Source of the DNA: Streptomyces sp. TS71-3
GTDB taxonomy: Bacteria; Actinomycetota; Actinomycetes; Streptomycetales; Streptomycetaceae
Assembly (NCBI RefSeq): GCF_018327685.1
Contig: NZ_BNEL01000003.1
Location: 310,001 to 374,000, forward strand
Direction: 5' to 3'
Length of the DNA: 64,000 nt
Shown: positions 9,467-18,354 of the stretch, piece by piece
Layout of the letters: every line of letters begins with the position of its first letter
Position numbering within the stretch: position 1 is the stretch's first letter
The notes under the pieces: model-generated
The model's database searches: none
The model's input: the letters and a program-made list of their open reading frames with translations, nothing else
What the model was told of the DNA's origin: nothing
Position numbers and translations under genes: made by a program

Positions 9467-9640
9467 TCAGGACCAGAGGATCGAGCCGGCCTTGTCGTCC
9501 AGGATGCCGAGGTCGGTGCGGTCGCCGGCGAAGGCGATCGAGCCGCCCGCCCAGCCGCGGTGCTCGAAGAGATTCACCAGGCAGTTCCGGAACGTGTGGT
9601 AGGAGCCGAGGAACTCCTGCGCCCGAGGGCGCCGAGTGCG
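9467..9640 (-). pseudogene. C-terminal remnant of an I36-type peptidase-inhibitor-like secreted protein
   Basis: Immediately after the stop of the upstream phytase-like gene and in the same frame, 57 sense codons read as good protein sequence: FLGSYHTFRNCLVNLFEH, then RGWAGGSIAFAGD, DLGILDDKAGSILWS, stop. This is the pattern of the C-terminal beta-gamma-crystallin-like half of I36 (SMI-type) inhibitor-family proteins: a Cys, 'LFEHxxxxGGS', and 'DDKAGSI' where the family usually has NDKASSI. There is no start codon, ribosome site or N-terminal half, so it is probably a gene truncated by deletion, with its 5' part replaced by the present upstream gene. Its TGA is at 9467-9469. The family assignment is from memory of the motif. 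Confidence 0.5.
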
Positions 9641-11314
9641 TCAGTGCACGTGGACCGTCACCGTGACGGTCTTGAGGACCGCCGGCAGCCTGGTGGTGTC
9701 GACCTTCAGGATCTCGCCGTTGTCGCTCTCGCCCGTGGGCGGCAGCACCTTCTGGTGGACCGTCCACGTGCCGTCGGGGTCGACAACGATGGTGTCGATG
9801 CCGAAATCGTCGTCGTTGGAGAGGTACAGCGTCTTCCCGGCGTTCGTGGTGGCGACGCCCTCGACCTTGTCGTGCGGGAAGAACGCGCCGCTGGGGTCGA
9901 GCTGGGTCACCAGCGTCCCGACGCCCAGGTACGACCGCTTCCGGGCCACGTGGACGCCGGCGCCGTCGAGCGCGGCGAAGGCGGCGTCGGTGCCGTCCTT
10001 CCCGACGAGCGCCTCGGGCGACTTGCCGCCGACCGTCAGGCCGCTGACGTCGGTCGCGCCGCGGATGTCGGCCTCGTAGAGGGTCTTCTGGGCGGACGGC
10101 TCGAAGGTGCCGTCACGCTCGTCGATGAGGAACCTCGTGTCGGACAGCGCGGTGATCTCGCTGTTGGCGTTGCCCGTGGTGCCGGGGTCGTCCAGCAGGT
10201 ACAGGTACTGCTTGGCCCGGTACGTGCGCAGGTTGATCGTGACGATCCGGGTGGGCGAGACGTTGGAGGCCTTCGTGCTGCCGAGGTCCGGCTGCTGCAG
10301 CGCGGACTGCATCACGCCCACCAGGGTCGAGCCGTCCGGCGTGACCGTCAGGCCCTCCATGCCCTTGTTCTTCAGGCGGTTGGCCAGCTCGGCCGGCAGG
10401 TGGCCGACGATCTTGTGATACTTGTTGTCCGGGCTGTCCTTGTACGGGGTCAGCCGGCCCAGTTCGTAGCCGTTCGCGTCGAAGTGCGTGATGTACGGGC
10501 CGTACTCGTCCGAGACCCAGAACGTGCCGTCCGGCAGGGCCACGAGGCCCTCGGAGTCGTAGCCGTACGGATCGTCGGCGACGGGCACGGGGGTGCCGCC
10601 GTTCGCGTTCGTCGCGGCGACGTCGTCGATCACCTCGCCCGTGTCGTGCGGGGGACGGCCGCTGTACTTGACCCCACCGAGGCTCCTCGGCCCCTTCAGG
10701 GTGACCTTCCTGACCAGCTTCGCCTTGCCGCCGACGAGCCTGAACTCGCCGACCTCGGGCGTGAAGTCGAGGACCATCTCGGACTTGTTGCCGTCCGGGG
10801 CGTCGGCGTTGGGGCCGCGGTCGGTGAGGCCGTAGAAGGAGCCCGGCCTGCCCGGCACGGGGGCGAGCGACGACCCGAAGCCCTCCCCCGAGATCTGGGT
10901 GGTGGTGCCGCCCGGGCCAGCGACCGTGCCGAGCGGAGGAAGGGGGGCACCGTTCGCCTGGGCGTCCTTGAACAGCTCCACGGCATCGGTCGCCGTGTAC
11001 GTGAAGGTGTCCGTACCCTTGAAGCCGGAGCTCGGTGTGTACGTGAACGTGCCGTCCGCGTTGACCGCCGCCGTCCCGTGGGACGGGTCGGTGTGCCGCA
11101 CGACGGCGGTCGCGCCGAAGTCGTTCCGCAGCACGTCGCCCTTCACACCGCCGTGGCCGGAGAAGGTGTCCGAGGCCGCGCCGAAGGCGTGCGTCGGGGT
11201 CGACATCCGGCCATGGGCCTGGGCTGCGACCGAGCCCGCGCCCGCCACGGTGACGGCGGCAACGATCGTGATGGCGATCCGGGTGCGCCTGCGAAAGCCG
11301 AATCTTGAAGTCAT
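9641..11314 (-). CDS. Secreted esterase-like-activity-of-phytase family protein with Ig/cadherin-like domain
   Basis: Secreted protein of about 557 aa. The ATG at 11314 starts a signal peptide (MTSRFGFRRRTRIAITIVA, then Ala-rich AGAGSVAAQAHG); the frame is open much further upstream, but that sequence is not protein-like. Residues about 45-100 resemble a bacterial Ig/cadherin-like repeat (GTAAVNADGTFTYTPSSGF, then DTFTYTATD). The rest matches the six-bladed 'esterase-like activity of phytase' domain: FYGLTDRGPNAD, DSEGLVALPDGTFWVSDEYG, then NKGMEGLTVTPDGSTLVGVM and KVEGVATTNAGKTLYLSNDD. These conserved Asp/Glu loops normally bind metal. The probable substrate is a phosphoester. A truncated I36-like reading frame follows its stop directly. 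No ribosome site is well spaced before the ATG, so the exact start is less certain. Confidence 0.85.
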   Translation of the reverse strand: MTSRFGFRRRTRIAITIVAAVTVAGAGSVAAQAHGRMSTPTHAFGAASDTFSGHGGVKGDVLRNDFGATAVVRHTDPSHGTAAVNADGTFTYTPSSGFKGTDTFTYTATDAVELFKDAQANGAPLPPLGTVAGPGGTTTQISGEGFGSSLAPVPGRPGSFYGLTDRGPNADAPDGNKSEMVLDFTPEVGEFRLVGGKAKLVRKVTLKGPRSLGGVKYSGRPPHDTGEVIDDVAATNANGGTPVPVADDPYGYDSEGLVALPDGTFWVSDEYGPYITHFDANGYELGRLTPYKDSPDNKYHKIVGHLPAELANRLKNKGMEGLTVTPDGSTLVGVMQSALQQPDLGSTKASNVSPTRIVTINLRTYRAKQYLYLLDDPGTTGNANSEITALSDTRFLIDERDGTFEPSAQKTLYEADIRGATDVSGLTVGGKSPEALVGKDGTDAAFAALDGAGVHVARKRSYLGVGTLVTQLDPSGAFFPHDKVEGVATTNAGKTLYLSNDDDFGIDTIVVDPDGTWTVHQKVLPPTGESDNGEILKVDTTRLPAVLKTVTVTVHVH

Positions 11315-11716
11315 GCCCTCGAACCTGTCGGTCCGGGATGAACTCTGAGCCGGGCTTCGGTGAACTGTTGCTGCGCAAGGGTGCGGTTCCATGTCCGCTC
11401 TTGACTTTTGACGTTCCTCATCGAGGTGCGGAGGCCGAGACCGTCCACGTTGCTCACCGACGGGTAGGCACGGAAACTGTCCGATATCGGACCCCGAACC
11501 CGTCCGGACCCGGTCCCGAACCCGGTCCCGAACCCGTCCGGACCCGCCCCCCCTCCGGACTCGGACCCGAACCCGTCCCGCCTCGGCCCCGGGACCGTCC
11601 GGTCGCAGCCGCAAGCAGGACCTCGGGTGCGTGCCGGAACGGTCTGTCGGACTCTGTCGTCTTTTCCTATGGTGTCGTGAGCCGGCCGGTTGTTCATCAC
11701 AGCGGGGGGAGGCCTG
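11315..11716. other. Promoter-bearing interval with degenerate CCCGAACC/GTCCGGACC repeats
   Basis: About 400 bp between the divergent phytase-like gene and the toxin operon. Bases about 11495-11590 consist of alternating copies of CCCGAACCCGTCCGGACC-like units, a pyrimidine-rich low-complexity stretch. No gene is seen. Confidence 0.5.
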
Positions 11717-12169
11717 GTGGGCGTGGATGCAGGCACAGGGCTCGTGGACCGGATCGCCCAGCGGCGGGCCGGGGTCGGGGACCCGGCGGAGCTGGTGGCC
11801 GCGGTGCGCGATGCGGTGCTGCTGGTGCCGCTGGAGGGTGGCGGGTTGTGGACGGCGCGCGCGGGTGGGGTGCGGTGGATCTGCGCGTTCACCGACGAGG
11901 CGGCGCTGGCGCGGTTCGCGTTGCACCACGGACCGGGTGACGCGTCGTGGGAGTTCGCGGCGCTGCTGGGCAGGCGGCTGCTGGACGAGATCGGGCCGGC
12001 CATGGACGAACCGGCCGGGCTTGCGGTGGACATCGCCACGGAGGGCGGTGCGATGTTCTTCCCGCCGGTGGAGGGCATCGTGCCCGATGAGGCGGCCGTG
12101 GACGCCGCACGGGGTGGCGCACGGCAGGGTGGCGTCGGGCGGGAGGGGGACGACCGTGGGCAGTGGTGA
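11717..12169 (+). CDS. SseB-like N-terminal-domain protein, first gene of RHS toxin operon
   Basis: About 150 aa. GGGGGAGG (11705-11712) precedes two in-frame GTG codons, at 11717 (spacer 4) and 11723 (spacer 10); either may be the start. The sequence has the SseB pattern: AVRDAVLLVPLEGGGLWTA, then GGVRWICAFTDEAALARFA, and PAGLAVDIATEGGAMFFPP. In Streptomyces such proteins often accompany type VII secretion or toxin genes, but their role is unknown; a chaperone or accessory role is inferred. Its 3' end overlaps the next gene by 14 nt, which implies translational coupling. Confidence 0.7.
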   Translation: MGVDAGTGLVDRIAQRRAGVGDPAELVAAVRDAVLLVPLEGGGLWTARAGGVRWICAFTDEAALARFALHHGPGDASWEFAALLGRRLLDEIGPAMDEPAGLAVDIATEGGAMFFPPVEGIVPDEAAVDAARGGARQGGVGREGDDRGQW

Positions 12170-12836
12170 CGGGATGGACCTGCATTTCGACAAGGCCAGC
12201 GTGGACAAGATCACGCAGGGCCTGCGCAGTGCCATCAGCGAGCTCGGTGAGATCGGCAGCGGCACCGGTTCCGTGATGGGCAAGGGCTTCTCCGATCTGG
12301 CGATCACCGGCATGGAGGCCGGGGACCACGGGCTGTCGGTGGATTTCGAGGACTTCTGCGAGCGGTGGGACTGGGGGGTTCGCTCGCTGATCCATGACGC
12401 GAGTGAGATCGCGAAGCGGCTGGGGCTGGCGGCGGGTACGCAGTGGGCGGAGGACCAGTACGTCCAGGGCTCGCTGAAGGTGATCGCCAGCTCGTTCGCG
12501 GGTGGGAGCCCGTATGCCTCGGAGGAGGACATCGAGAAGCAGAGCTGGGGGGATGTGTTCACTCCGGACTCCCTGCATCCCGACTACAGCGCCGATTCCT
12601 GGAAGAAGGCCGGCCACGAGATGGCGCAGACCTGGAAGGACACCGGGCGCTCGCTGCTGACCGAGGGCCAGGGCGGCGTGATGTCCGGCATCGGCAACCA
12701 GATCGCGGGCGTGGACGACCAGGAGTTCAACCGGGATCTGGATCGTGTCTTCGGCCCCTCGCCGGAAGAGCGCGCAGCCCAGCAGGACCAGCAGCCGGAG
12801 CAGGGGCAGGGGCAGGGGCAGGACGGGGGGAAGTGA
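12156..12836 (+). CDS. Helical WXG/ESX-like accessory protein in RHS toxin operon
   Basis: 226 aa from the GTG at 12156, preceded by GGGAGGGGG (12141-12149, spacer about 6). Sequence begins GSGDGMDLHFDKASVDK. The N-terminal 100 residues are predicted helical with heptad-like spacing and W residues (FCERWDWGVRSLIHDASEIA). This recalls the long-helix ESX or WXG proteins that pair with LXG/RHS toxins, but no clear WXG turn is visible. The C-terminus is a Gln/Gly repeat (QGQGQGQ) encoded by a GGGGCA hexamer repeat near 12800. It overlaps the SseB-like gene and ends 3 nt before the toxin start, so it is probably co-translated as an export partner. Function inferred from position only. Confidence 0.75.
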   Translation: MGSGDGMDLHFDKASVDKITQGLRSAISELGEIGSGTGSVMGKGFSDLAITGMEAGDHGLSVDFEDFCERWDWGVRSLIHDASEIAKRLGLAAGTQWAEDQYVQGSLKVIASSFAGGSPYASEEDIEKQSWGDVFTPDSLHPDYSADSWKKAGHEMAQTWKDTGRSLLTEGQGGVMSGIGNQIAGVDDQEFNRDLDRVFGPSPEERAAQQDQQPEQGQGQGQDGGK

Positions 12837-12839
12837 CGG

Positions 12840-15800
12840 GTGGGTATCGGTGATTTCATTCCCGATCCGATCGAGCATGCCGTCGAGAAGGGCACGGAGT
12901 GGGTCGGGGATCGTGTCGAGGACGCCGGTGACTGGACGGCCGATCGGCTGGACGATCTGGGCTGGGACTCCGGTGCGGACTGGGTGCGTGAGCAGTCGCG
13001 TTCGGTGGCCAACCGGATGGGTGCCCAGGTCGACGAGATGGACCTCGGCCAGAGTGACGACAAGACGAAGCTGGTCTACGGCAGCCCCGGCAAGCTCCGC
13101 GCCACGGCGGGTCACCTGCACACGTTCCAGAAGTCCTTCGACGACGTCGGCGACGGCCTGAAGGGTCTCAACTCCGATCATCTCAAGGGTGAGGCGGCGG
13201 AGGCGTTCCGCAAGAGCGTGCACATCCAGCCCCCCAAGTGGTTCACGGGGGCCGACGCGTTCGATGCGGCGGCCAAGGCGTTGGAGTCGTTCGCGGACAC
13301 GGTCTCCTGGGCGCAGGGGCAGGCGCAGACGGCGATCGACAAGTGGAAGGCCGGCACGAAGGCCTCCGAGGACGCGGCGGACGCGCACAAGAAGAAGGTC
13401 GACGCCTACAACAAGGCCGCCGACCACTACAACGCCCAGCCCGCGGACAAGCGCGACCCGTCCTCACTCCCGCCGAAGCCGGGCAGTTCCTTCCCCGATC
13501 CGGGCAAGAAGCTGATGCAGGACGCGCAGGACATCCTGTCCGAGGCCCGCAAGCAGCGGAATGCGGCCGCGGACACCGCGAGCGCCAAGATCCGCGCGGC
13601 GCGTGACAAGGCCCCGCCGAAACCGTCCTACACCGACCAGCTCACGTCGGGCCTGGACGAAGTGCCGATGATGATCGACCACTTCGAGGGCGGCCTGCTC
13701 AAGGGCACCGCGGGCCTGAACAACTTCGCGCGGGGCATCAACCCGCTGGACCCCTACAACATCACCCACCCCGCCGAGTACGTCACCAACCTCGACAGCC
13801 TCGCCGCGGGCCTGGTCACCGTCGCCAACGACCCCTGGGGCGCCGGCAAGCAGATGGTCACCGACTTCATGAAAGACCCGTCGGAAGGCCTCGGCCGGCT
13901 GGTACCGGACCTCGCACTGACCATCGCCACGGACGGCGCGGGCGCCGGGGTCAAGGCCGCACGCACCGCAGACGAACTCGCGGATGCGGCAGCGGCAGCA
14001 CGCCGTGCCCGCCCCCACGACGTCCGACCACCGGGCGACGACATCGGGACCGCCGGCCGCAAGGCCGAGGACACCCCGTGCGAGAACGAGCCGGTGGATG
14101 TGGTCACCGGCGCGATGCTCATGCAGCACACCGACCTCACCCTGCCCGCCGCCGGCCTCCCCCTGATCTTCCAGCGCACCCACCTGACCTCCTATCGCGC
14201 CGGAATCACCTTCGGACCCACCTGGATCTGCCCGCTGGACGAGTGCGTGCAGATCGACGGCGAAGGGGTGGTGTTCGCCGCCGCCGACGGCATGCGCCTG
14301 GTCTACCCGGTACCGCAACCCGGCGTGCCGGTGCTGCCGGCCAAGGGCGCCCGCTGGCCGCTGGAGTGGGACGGCCACCCGGACGGCGTCATGACCGTCA
14401 CCGACCCCGCCACCGGTGTCGTACGCACCTTCACCGGCCCCATGACCCCCTCCGACACACCCGGCACCTACCGCCTCCTCGTCGAGAGCTGGCACGACCG
14501 CAACGACACCCGCATCACCCTCGACCGCGACCACCAGGGCCTCCCCACCGCGCTGCGCCACTCCGGCGGCTACCACCTCGCCATCGACACCAGGGGCCAC
14601 CGCGTCACCGCCCTGCGCCTCCTCGACCACGCCCCCTCCGCGTACGAGCAACACGATCCCCACGCCACCGCGGGTACCGTCGTCGTCCGCTACGGCTATG
14701 ACGAAGCGGGCCGCCTCAGCGAGGTCATCAACTCCAGCGGCGAACCTCTGACGTTCGAGTACGACGACGAGGACCGGATCACAGCCTGGACCGACCGCAA
14801 CGACACCTCGTTCCAGTACTTCTACGACGACCGGGGCCGGGTGGTGCGCACGGAGGGTACCGGCGGATTCCTCTCCGGCACCTTCGCCTACGACGAGGAG
14901 CACCGCACCACCGCCTACACCGACTCCCTCGGCCACACCTCCCGGCACCGCTACAACGCCGAGGGCCAGGTCATCGAGGACACGGACGCCCTCGGCAACA
15001 CCACCCGTACCACCTGGGAGGCCCGTGGCGACAAGCCCCTCGAGCTGGCCGACGCGCTCGGCAACACCACCACCTGTGCCTACGATGCCGACGGCCACCT
15101 CACCACCCTGACGCTTCCGGACGGGTCCACCGCCCACGCCCGGCACAACGCCTTCGGACAGCCCGTCGAGGTGACGGAGCCCGGCGGCGCCCGCTGGAGG
15201 CGCCGCTACGACGACCGGGGCAATCTCCTCGCCACCATCGATCCACTGGGCGCCGAGACCCACTACACCTACGACCGGGCCGGCCACCTGACTGCCGTCA
15301 CGGACGCCCTCGGCCACGTCCACAGCTTCGTCACGGACAAGGCGGGCCTGCCCGTCGCGCTCACCGACGAGCTGGGGCGCACCACCACCGTGCGCCGTGA
15401 CATCTTCGGCAGGATCACCGAGGTGGCCGACCCGCTCGGACGCACCACCCGTACGACCTGGACCGTCGAGGGGAAGCCGAAGCGGCGTGCGTACCCGGAC
15501 GGCACGCAGGAGGCGTGGACGTGGGATGCCGAAGGCAACCTCCTCACGCACACCGACCGCGTCGGCGCTGTCACCCGGCATTCGGTGACCCACTTCGACG
15601 TTCCCGCCACCCGCAGCGATCCCGACGGCCGTACGTACACGTTCACCCACGACACCGAACTGCGCCTCACCGGGGTGACCAACCCGCAGGGACTGACCTG
15701 GAGTTACACCTATGACGCGGCCGGGCGGCTCACCTCAGAGACCGACTTCAACGGGCGCACCCTCGACTACGCCCACGACGCGGCCGGACATCTGATCCTG

Positions 15801-17636
15801 CGCGTCAACGGTGCCGGCGAGACGATCCGGTACCTCCGAGACGCCCTGTCCCGTGTGACCGAGCAGCGGGCCGAGACGGACTCCGGCACCTGGAACAGCA
15901 CGTTCACCTACGACGCGGCGGGCCACCTCATCCGGACGGCGAACGGCGACGCCGAGATCGGGTACGAACGGGACCCGCTGGGACGTGTCCTGAAGGAGAC
16001 GGTCAACAGGCGCACCACCGCCTACGTCTACGACGCCCTCGGCCGGCAGATCCGGCGCACGACACCTACCGGACTGCTCTCCCGGTGGACCTACGACCCC
16101 GCCGGCCAACCCGTCGAGCTCGAAGCGGACGCCGGATTCCTCAGGTTCGGATACGACGCCGCCGGCCGCGAGGTCGAGCGGAACATCGGGACCGAGGTGC
16201 TGCTCGCACACGCCTGGAACGAGGCGGACCGCGTCACGTCGCAGACGCTCACCAGACACCCGGAGCCAGCCCGTGTCGGGGCACGGGCGGCCGAGGCGCA
16301 ACGGCTCCTGCAGCACCGTGCCTACGCCTACCGGGCAGACGGCCGTCCCACCGAAATCCGCGACCTCACCTCCGGGACCCTCCGCTTCTCGTTGGACGAC
16401 GCCGGACGAGTGACCGAGGTGCGGGCCCACGGGTGGCGCGAGACCTACCGTTACGACACGGCGGGAAACGTGGCTCATGCCACCGCGCCCGACCACGCGA
16501 GCCCCGGTGAGCGTGACTTCGACGGGACGCTGATCCGCCGTGCGGGCAGGACACGGTACGAGCACGACTCGCAAGGGCGCCTGGTCCGCAAGACCCTCAA
16601 GCTGCTCGACGGTCGGCGAAAGGAATGGGCCTACGTCTGGAACCCGGAGGATCGGCTCGTCGAGGCGGTGACACCTGAAGGGGTCCGCTGGCGTTACGCC
16701 TACGATCCGCTGGGCCGCCGGATCGGCAAGTGGGTCGCCGCCGACGGGAGTCCCGTCCGGGCGCGAACGGAGTTCAGTTGGGACGACACGCGCCTCATCG
16801 AGCAGACCGGGCCCGACGGACAAGCCCTGACCTGGGACTACGCGCCCGGCACCCATCGTCCGGTGGCCCAGACCGACCACCGCCCCCTCCTCAAGGTGCC
16901 CGGCAAATCGGCGCTCGCCTCACTGGCCGAGGACACGGAAGGTGACCACCACACACGCTTCCAGGCGGTCGTCACCGACGCTGTAGGAGCCCCCGCGGAA
17001 CTGGTCACCGCCGACGGGAAGGTGGTGTGGCACCACCGCACCACGCTCTGGGGAACGGACGTCTCCGTGCCGGCGGCCGATTCCACGGCTCACTGCCCAC
17101 TTCGGTTCCCGGGCCAGTACGCCGACCGCGAGACAGGCCTGCACTACAACTACTTCCGCAATTACGATCCCGAGACCGCGCGCTACCTCAGCCCCGACCC
17201 CCTGGGCCTGGATCCCGCCCCCAACCACCACGGATACGTCGACAACCCGCTCAAGTACATCGACCCGCTCGGCCTGAAATGCAAGAACGGTCAACCAACG
17301 GATGATTCCGGAGGGCCCAAGGAAAAGGTCCTCCCCAAGTACGACAGCTTCGAACAAGCCCGGAACAAGGCGCTGGACCTGCTGGGTAGGATCGACCCCG
17401 CGACCCGGGAACCCTACGTCGGCCGGCTCGAATCGGCCGAGTCGACCTACGGAAAGGTAGTGGGTTTCACCACCAGGGTGGACGGCGAGTTCAAGAGGTT
17501 CCGGCTGGACTACGACCCGGAGAAGGGACCTCACATCAACGTGGAGGTCGGAAAGGGCGACTCCGCACGCAAGTGGGCCGTGCCTTGGAACGGCACGGAA
17601 GACGACTTCAAGAGGATCCTCGGCGGTAACACATGA
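12840..17636 (+). CDS. RHS/YD-repeat polymorphic toxin with putative T7SS-type N-terminus and C-terminal nuclease-like domain
   Basis: Contact or secreted toxin of 1598 aa; GTG start at 12840 after GGGGGGAAG. Residues about 80-180 resemble the putative type VII secretion signal domain (YGSPGKLRATAGHLHTFQ, then LKGEAAEAFRK, W near 135). Residues about 420-470 form a DUF6531-like junction (NEPVDVVTGAMLMQHTDL). Next come some 30 RHS/YD repeats of the YDxxGRL type and the core RYLSPDPLGLDP, ending at NPLKYIDPLGL. The variable toxin is the last 100-120 residues: FEQARNKALDLLGRID, GKVVGF, FRLDYDPEKGPHINVE, WAVPW. It resembles the C-terminal tRNase module of Bacillus WapA-type toxins as I remember it; an RNase activity is inference. 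The partner gene overlaps its stop by ATGA. Confidence 0.9.
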   Translation: MGIGDFIPDPIEHAVEKGTEWVGDRVEDAGDWTADRLDDLGWDSGADWVREQSRSVANRMGAQVDEMDLGQSDDKTKLVYGSPGKLRATAGHLHTFQKSFDDVGDGLKGLNSDHLKGEAAEAFRKSVHIQPPKWFTGADAFDAAAKALESFADTVSWAQGQAQTAIDKWKAGTKASEDAADAHKKKVDAYNKAADHYNAQPADKRDPSSLPPKPGSSFPDPGKKLMQDAQDILSEARKQRNAAADTASAKIRAARDKAPPKPSYTDQLTSGLDEVPMMIDHFEGGLLKGTAGLNNFARGINPLDPYNITHPAEYVTNLDSLAAGLVTVANDPWGAGKQMVTDFMKDPSEGLGRLVPDLALTIATDGAGAGVKAARTADELADAAAAARRARPHDVRPPGDDIGTAGRKAEDTPCENEPVDVVTGAMLMQHTDLTLPAAGLPLIFQRTHLTSYRAGITFGPTWICPLDECVQIDGEGVVFAAADGMRLVYPVPQPGVPVLPAKGARWPLEWDGHPDGVMTVTDPATGVVRTFTGPMTPSDTPGTYRLLVESWHDRNDTRITLDRDHQGLPTALRHSGGYHLAIDTRGHRVTALRLLDHAPSAYEQHDPHATAGTVVVRYGYDEAGRLSEVINSSGEPLTFEYDDEDRITAWTDRNDTSFQYFYDDRGRVVRTEGTGGFLSGTFAYDEEHRTTAYTDSLGHTSRHRYNAEGQVIEDTDALGNTTRTTWEARGDKPLELADALGNTTTCAYDADGHLTTLTLPDGSTAHARHNAFGQPVEVTEPGGARWRRRYDDRGNLLATIDPLGAETHYTYDRAGHLTAVTDALGHVHSFVTDKAGLPVALTDELGRTTTVRRDIFGRITEVADPLGRTTRTTWTVEGKPKRRAYPDGTQEAWTWDAEGNLLTHTDRVGAVTRHSVTHFDVPATRSDPDGRTYTFTHDTELRLTGVTNPQGLTWSYTYDAAGRLTSETDFNGRTLDYAHDAAGHLILRVNGAGETIRYLRDALSRVTEQRAETDSGTWNSTFTYDAAGHLIRTANGDAEIGYERDPLGRVLKETVNRRTTAYVYDALGRQIRRTTPTGLLSRWTYDPAGQPVELEADAGFLRFGYDAAGREVERNIGTEVLLAHAWNEADRVTSQTLTRHPEPARVGARAAEAQRLLQHRAYAYRADGRPTEIRDLTSGTLRFSLDDAGRVTEVRAHGWRETYRYDTAGNVAHATAPDHASPGERDFDGTLIRRAGRTRYEHDSQGRLVRKTLKLLDGRRKEWAYVWNPEDRLVEAVTPEGVRWRYAYDPLGRRIGKWVAADGSPVRARTEFSWDDTRLIEQTGPDGQALTWDYAPGTHRPVAQTDHRPLLKVPGKSALASLAEDTEGDHHTRFQAVVTDAVGAPAELVTADGKVVWHHRTTLWGTDVSVPAADSTAHCPLRFPGQYADRETGLHYNYFRNYDPETARYLSPDPLGLDPAPNHHGYVDNPLKYIDPLGLKCKNGQPTDDSGGPKEKVLPKYDSFEQARNKALDLLGRIDPATREPYVGRLESAESTYGKVVGFTTRVDGEFKRFRLDYDPEKGPHINVEVGKGDSARKWAVPWNGTEDDFKRILGGNT

Positions 17637-18130
17637 CTCTCGAAGAGACGTACGGCACCAGGCCGGACCTCCTGCCTCGGTCCATGGTCCGCCTGGCCCG
17701 TACGGAACAGCGGGAGGGACGGAAGCTGACCTGGGTCGGCCGTCCCGACGTACTGTTGCTGGACTTGGACCAGCACCTCCGGTACGAACACGAGAGCCTC
17801 GGCCGCTTTCCGCGCCATTCGGACGGCACGATCGCGTGGGCAGAGGTGTCCGCGGACCTGGTCCTCGTCTCCACGGACGAGGACACCGCCGACCTGGACG
17901 CTCTGATCAGGCAACACTGCGCCGGCGCGAAGGGCTTGGTGGTCTTCTGGGGAAGCCTTGCGCTGCCGAGCGCGCAGCTGCCGCTTGGTGCAGCCCTGAG
18001 CCACCTGTCGCAGATCACCGACTCGCACCCAGAGTTCTGGATCTACGATCCGGAGGACTCCGTGCTGATGGAGAACACCTTCGCCGGCAGAGTGACCGTG
18101 GCGCGGGTCCCCACCGATACGGAAAGCTGA
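17633..18130 (+). CDS. Putative immunity protein for the RHS toxin
   Basis: 165 aa; the ATG at 17633 overlaps the toxin stop (ATGA), which is the usual arrangement of a cognate immunity gene. The protein is acidic and cytosolic with no signal or membrane segment (DLVLVSTDEDTADLDAL, GLVVFWGSLALPS, HPEFWIYDPEDSVLMENTF). I do not recognise a named immunity family. The role is deduced from operon position, size and acidity against a basic nuclease-like toxin tip. A hairpin follows the stop. Confidence 0.75.
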   Translation: MTLEETYGTRPDLLPRSMVRLARTEQREGRKLTWVGRPDVLLLDLDQHLRYEHESLGRFPRHSDGTIAWAEVSADLVLVSTDEDTADLDALIRQHCAGAKGLVVFWGSLALPSAQLPLGAALSHLSQITDSHPEFWIYDPEDSVLMENTFAGRVTVARVPTDTES

Positions 18131-18131
18131 C

Positions 18132-18178
18132 GGCCCGCCTCCGAGAGCGGTCGACCGACCCTCGTCAGCCGGCGGGCC
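18132..18178 (+). terminator. Possible terminator after toxin-immunity operon
   Basis: GGCCCGCC (18132-18139) pairs with GGCGGGCC (18171-18178) around a 31-nt loop that itself contains the palindrome CGGTCGACCG. It starts right after the stop codon. Confidence 0.4.
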
Positions 18179-18354
18179 AGGGGAACGGCCCCGAGGCACC
18201 TCGGCCTCCCGGGTCGCTCGGCAGGCCCGGCGCATCTGGGCGCGTCACCTGGGCGTGTGGCCCGGCAAGCCCCCGCAGGTGTTTCCGTGCCACAGGCGGT
18301 CGACAGCGGCCACCCACCGAGCTGCATGGATCGCCCACCCGGGGGAAACCGACC

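Noticed and set aside
11315..12562. Extended N-terminus of the phytase-like protein (open frame back to 12562)
   Set aside because: The upstream part overlaps the toxin operon on the other strand and is not protein-like; a clear signal peptide begins at 11314.
13464..15650. Very long open frames antisense to the RHS toxin gene (and similarly opposite the two giant conflict genes and the surface-protein gene)
   Set aside because: Expected in high-GC DNA with strong third-position bias. The translations are Arg/Gly/Val-rich, lack domains and ribosome sites, and mirror better genes on the other strand.
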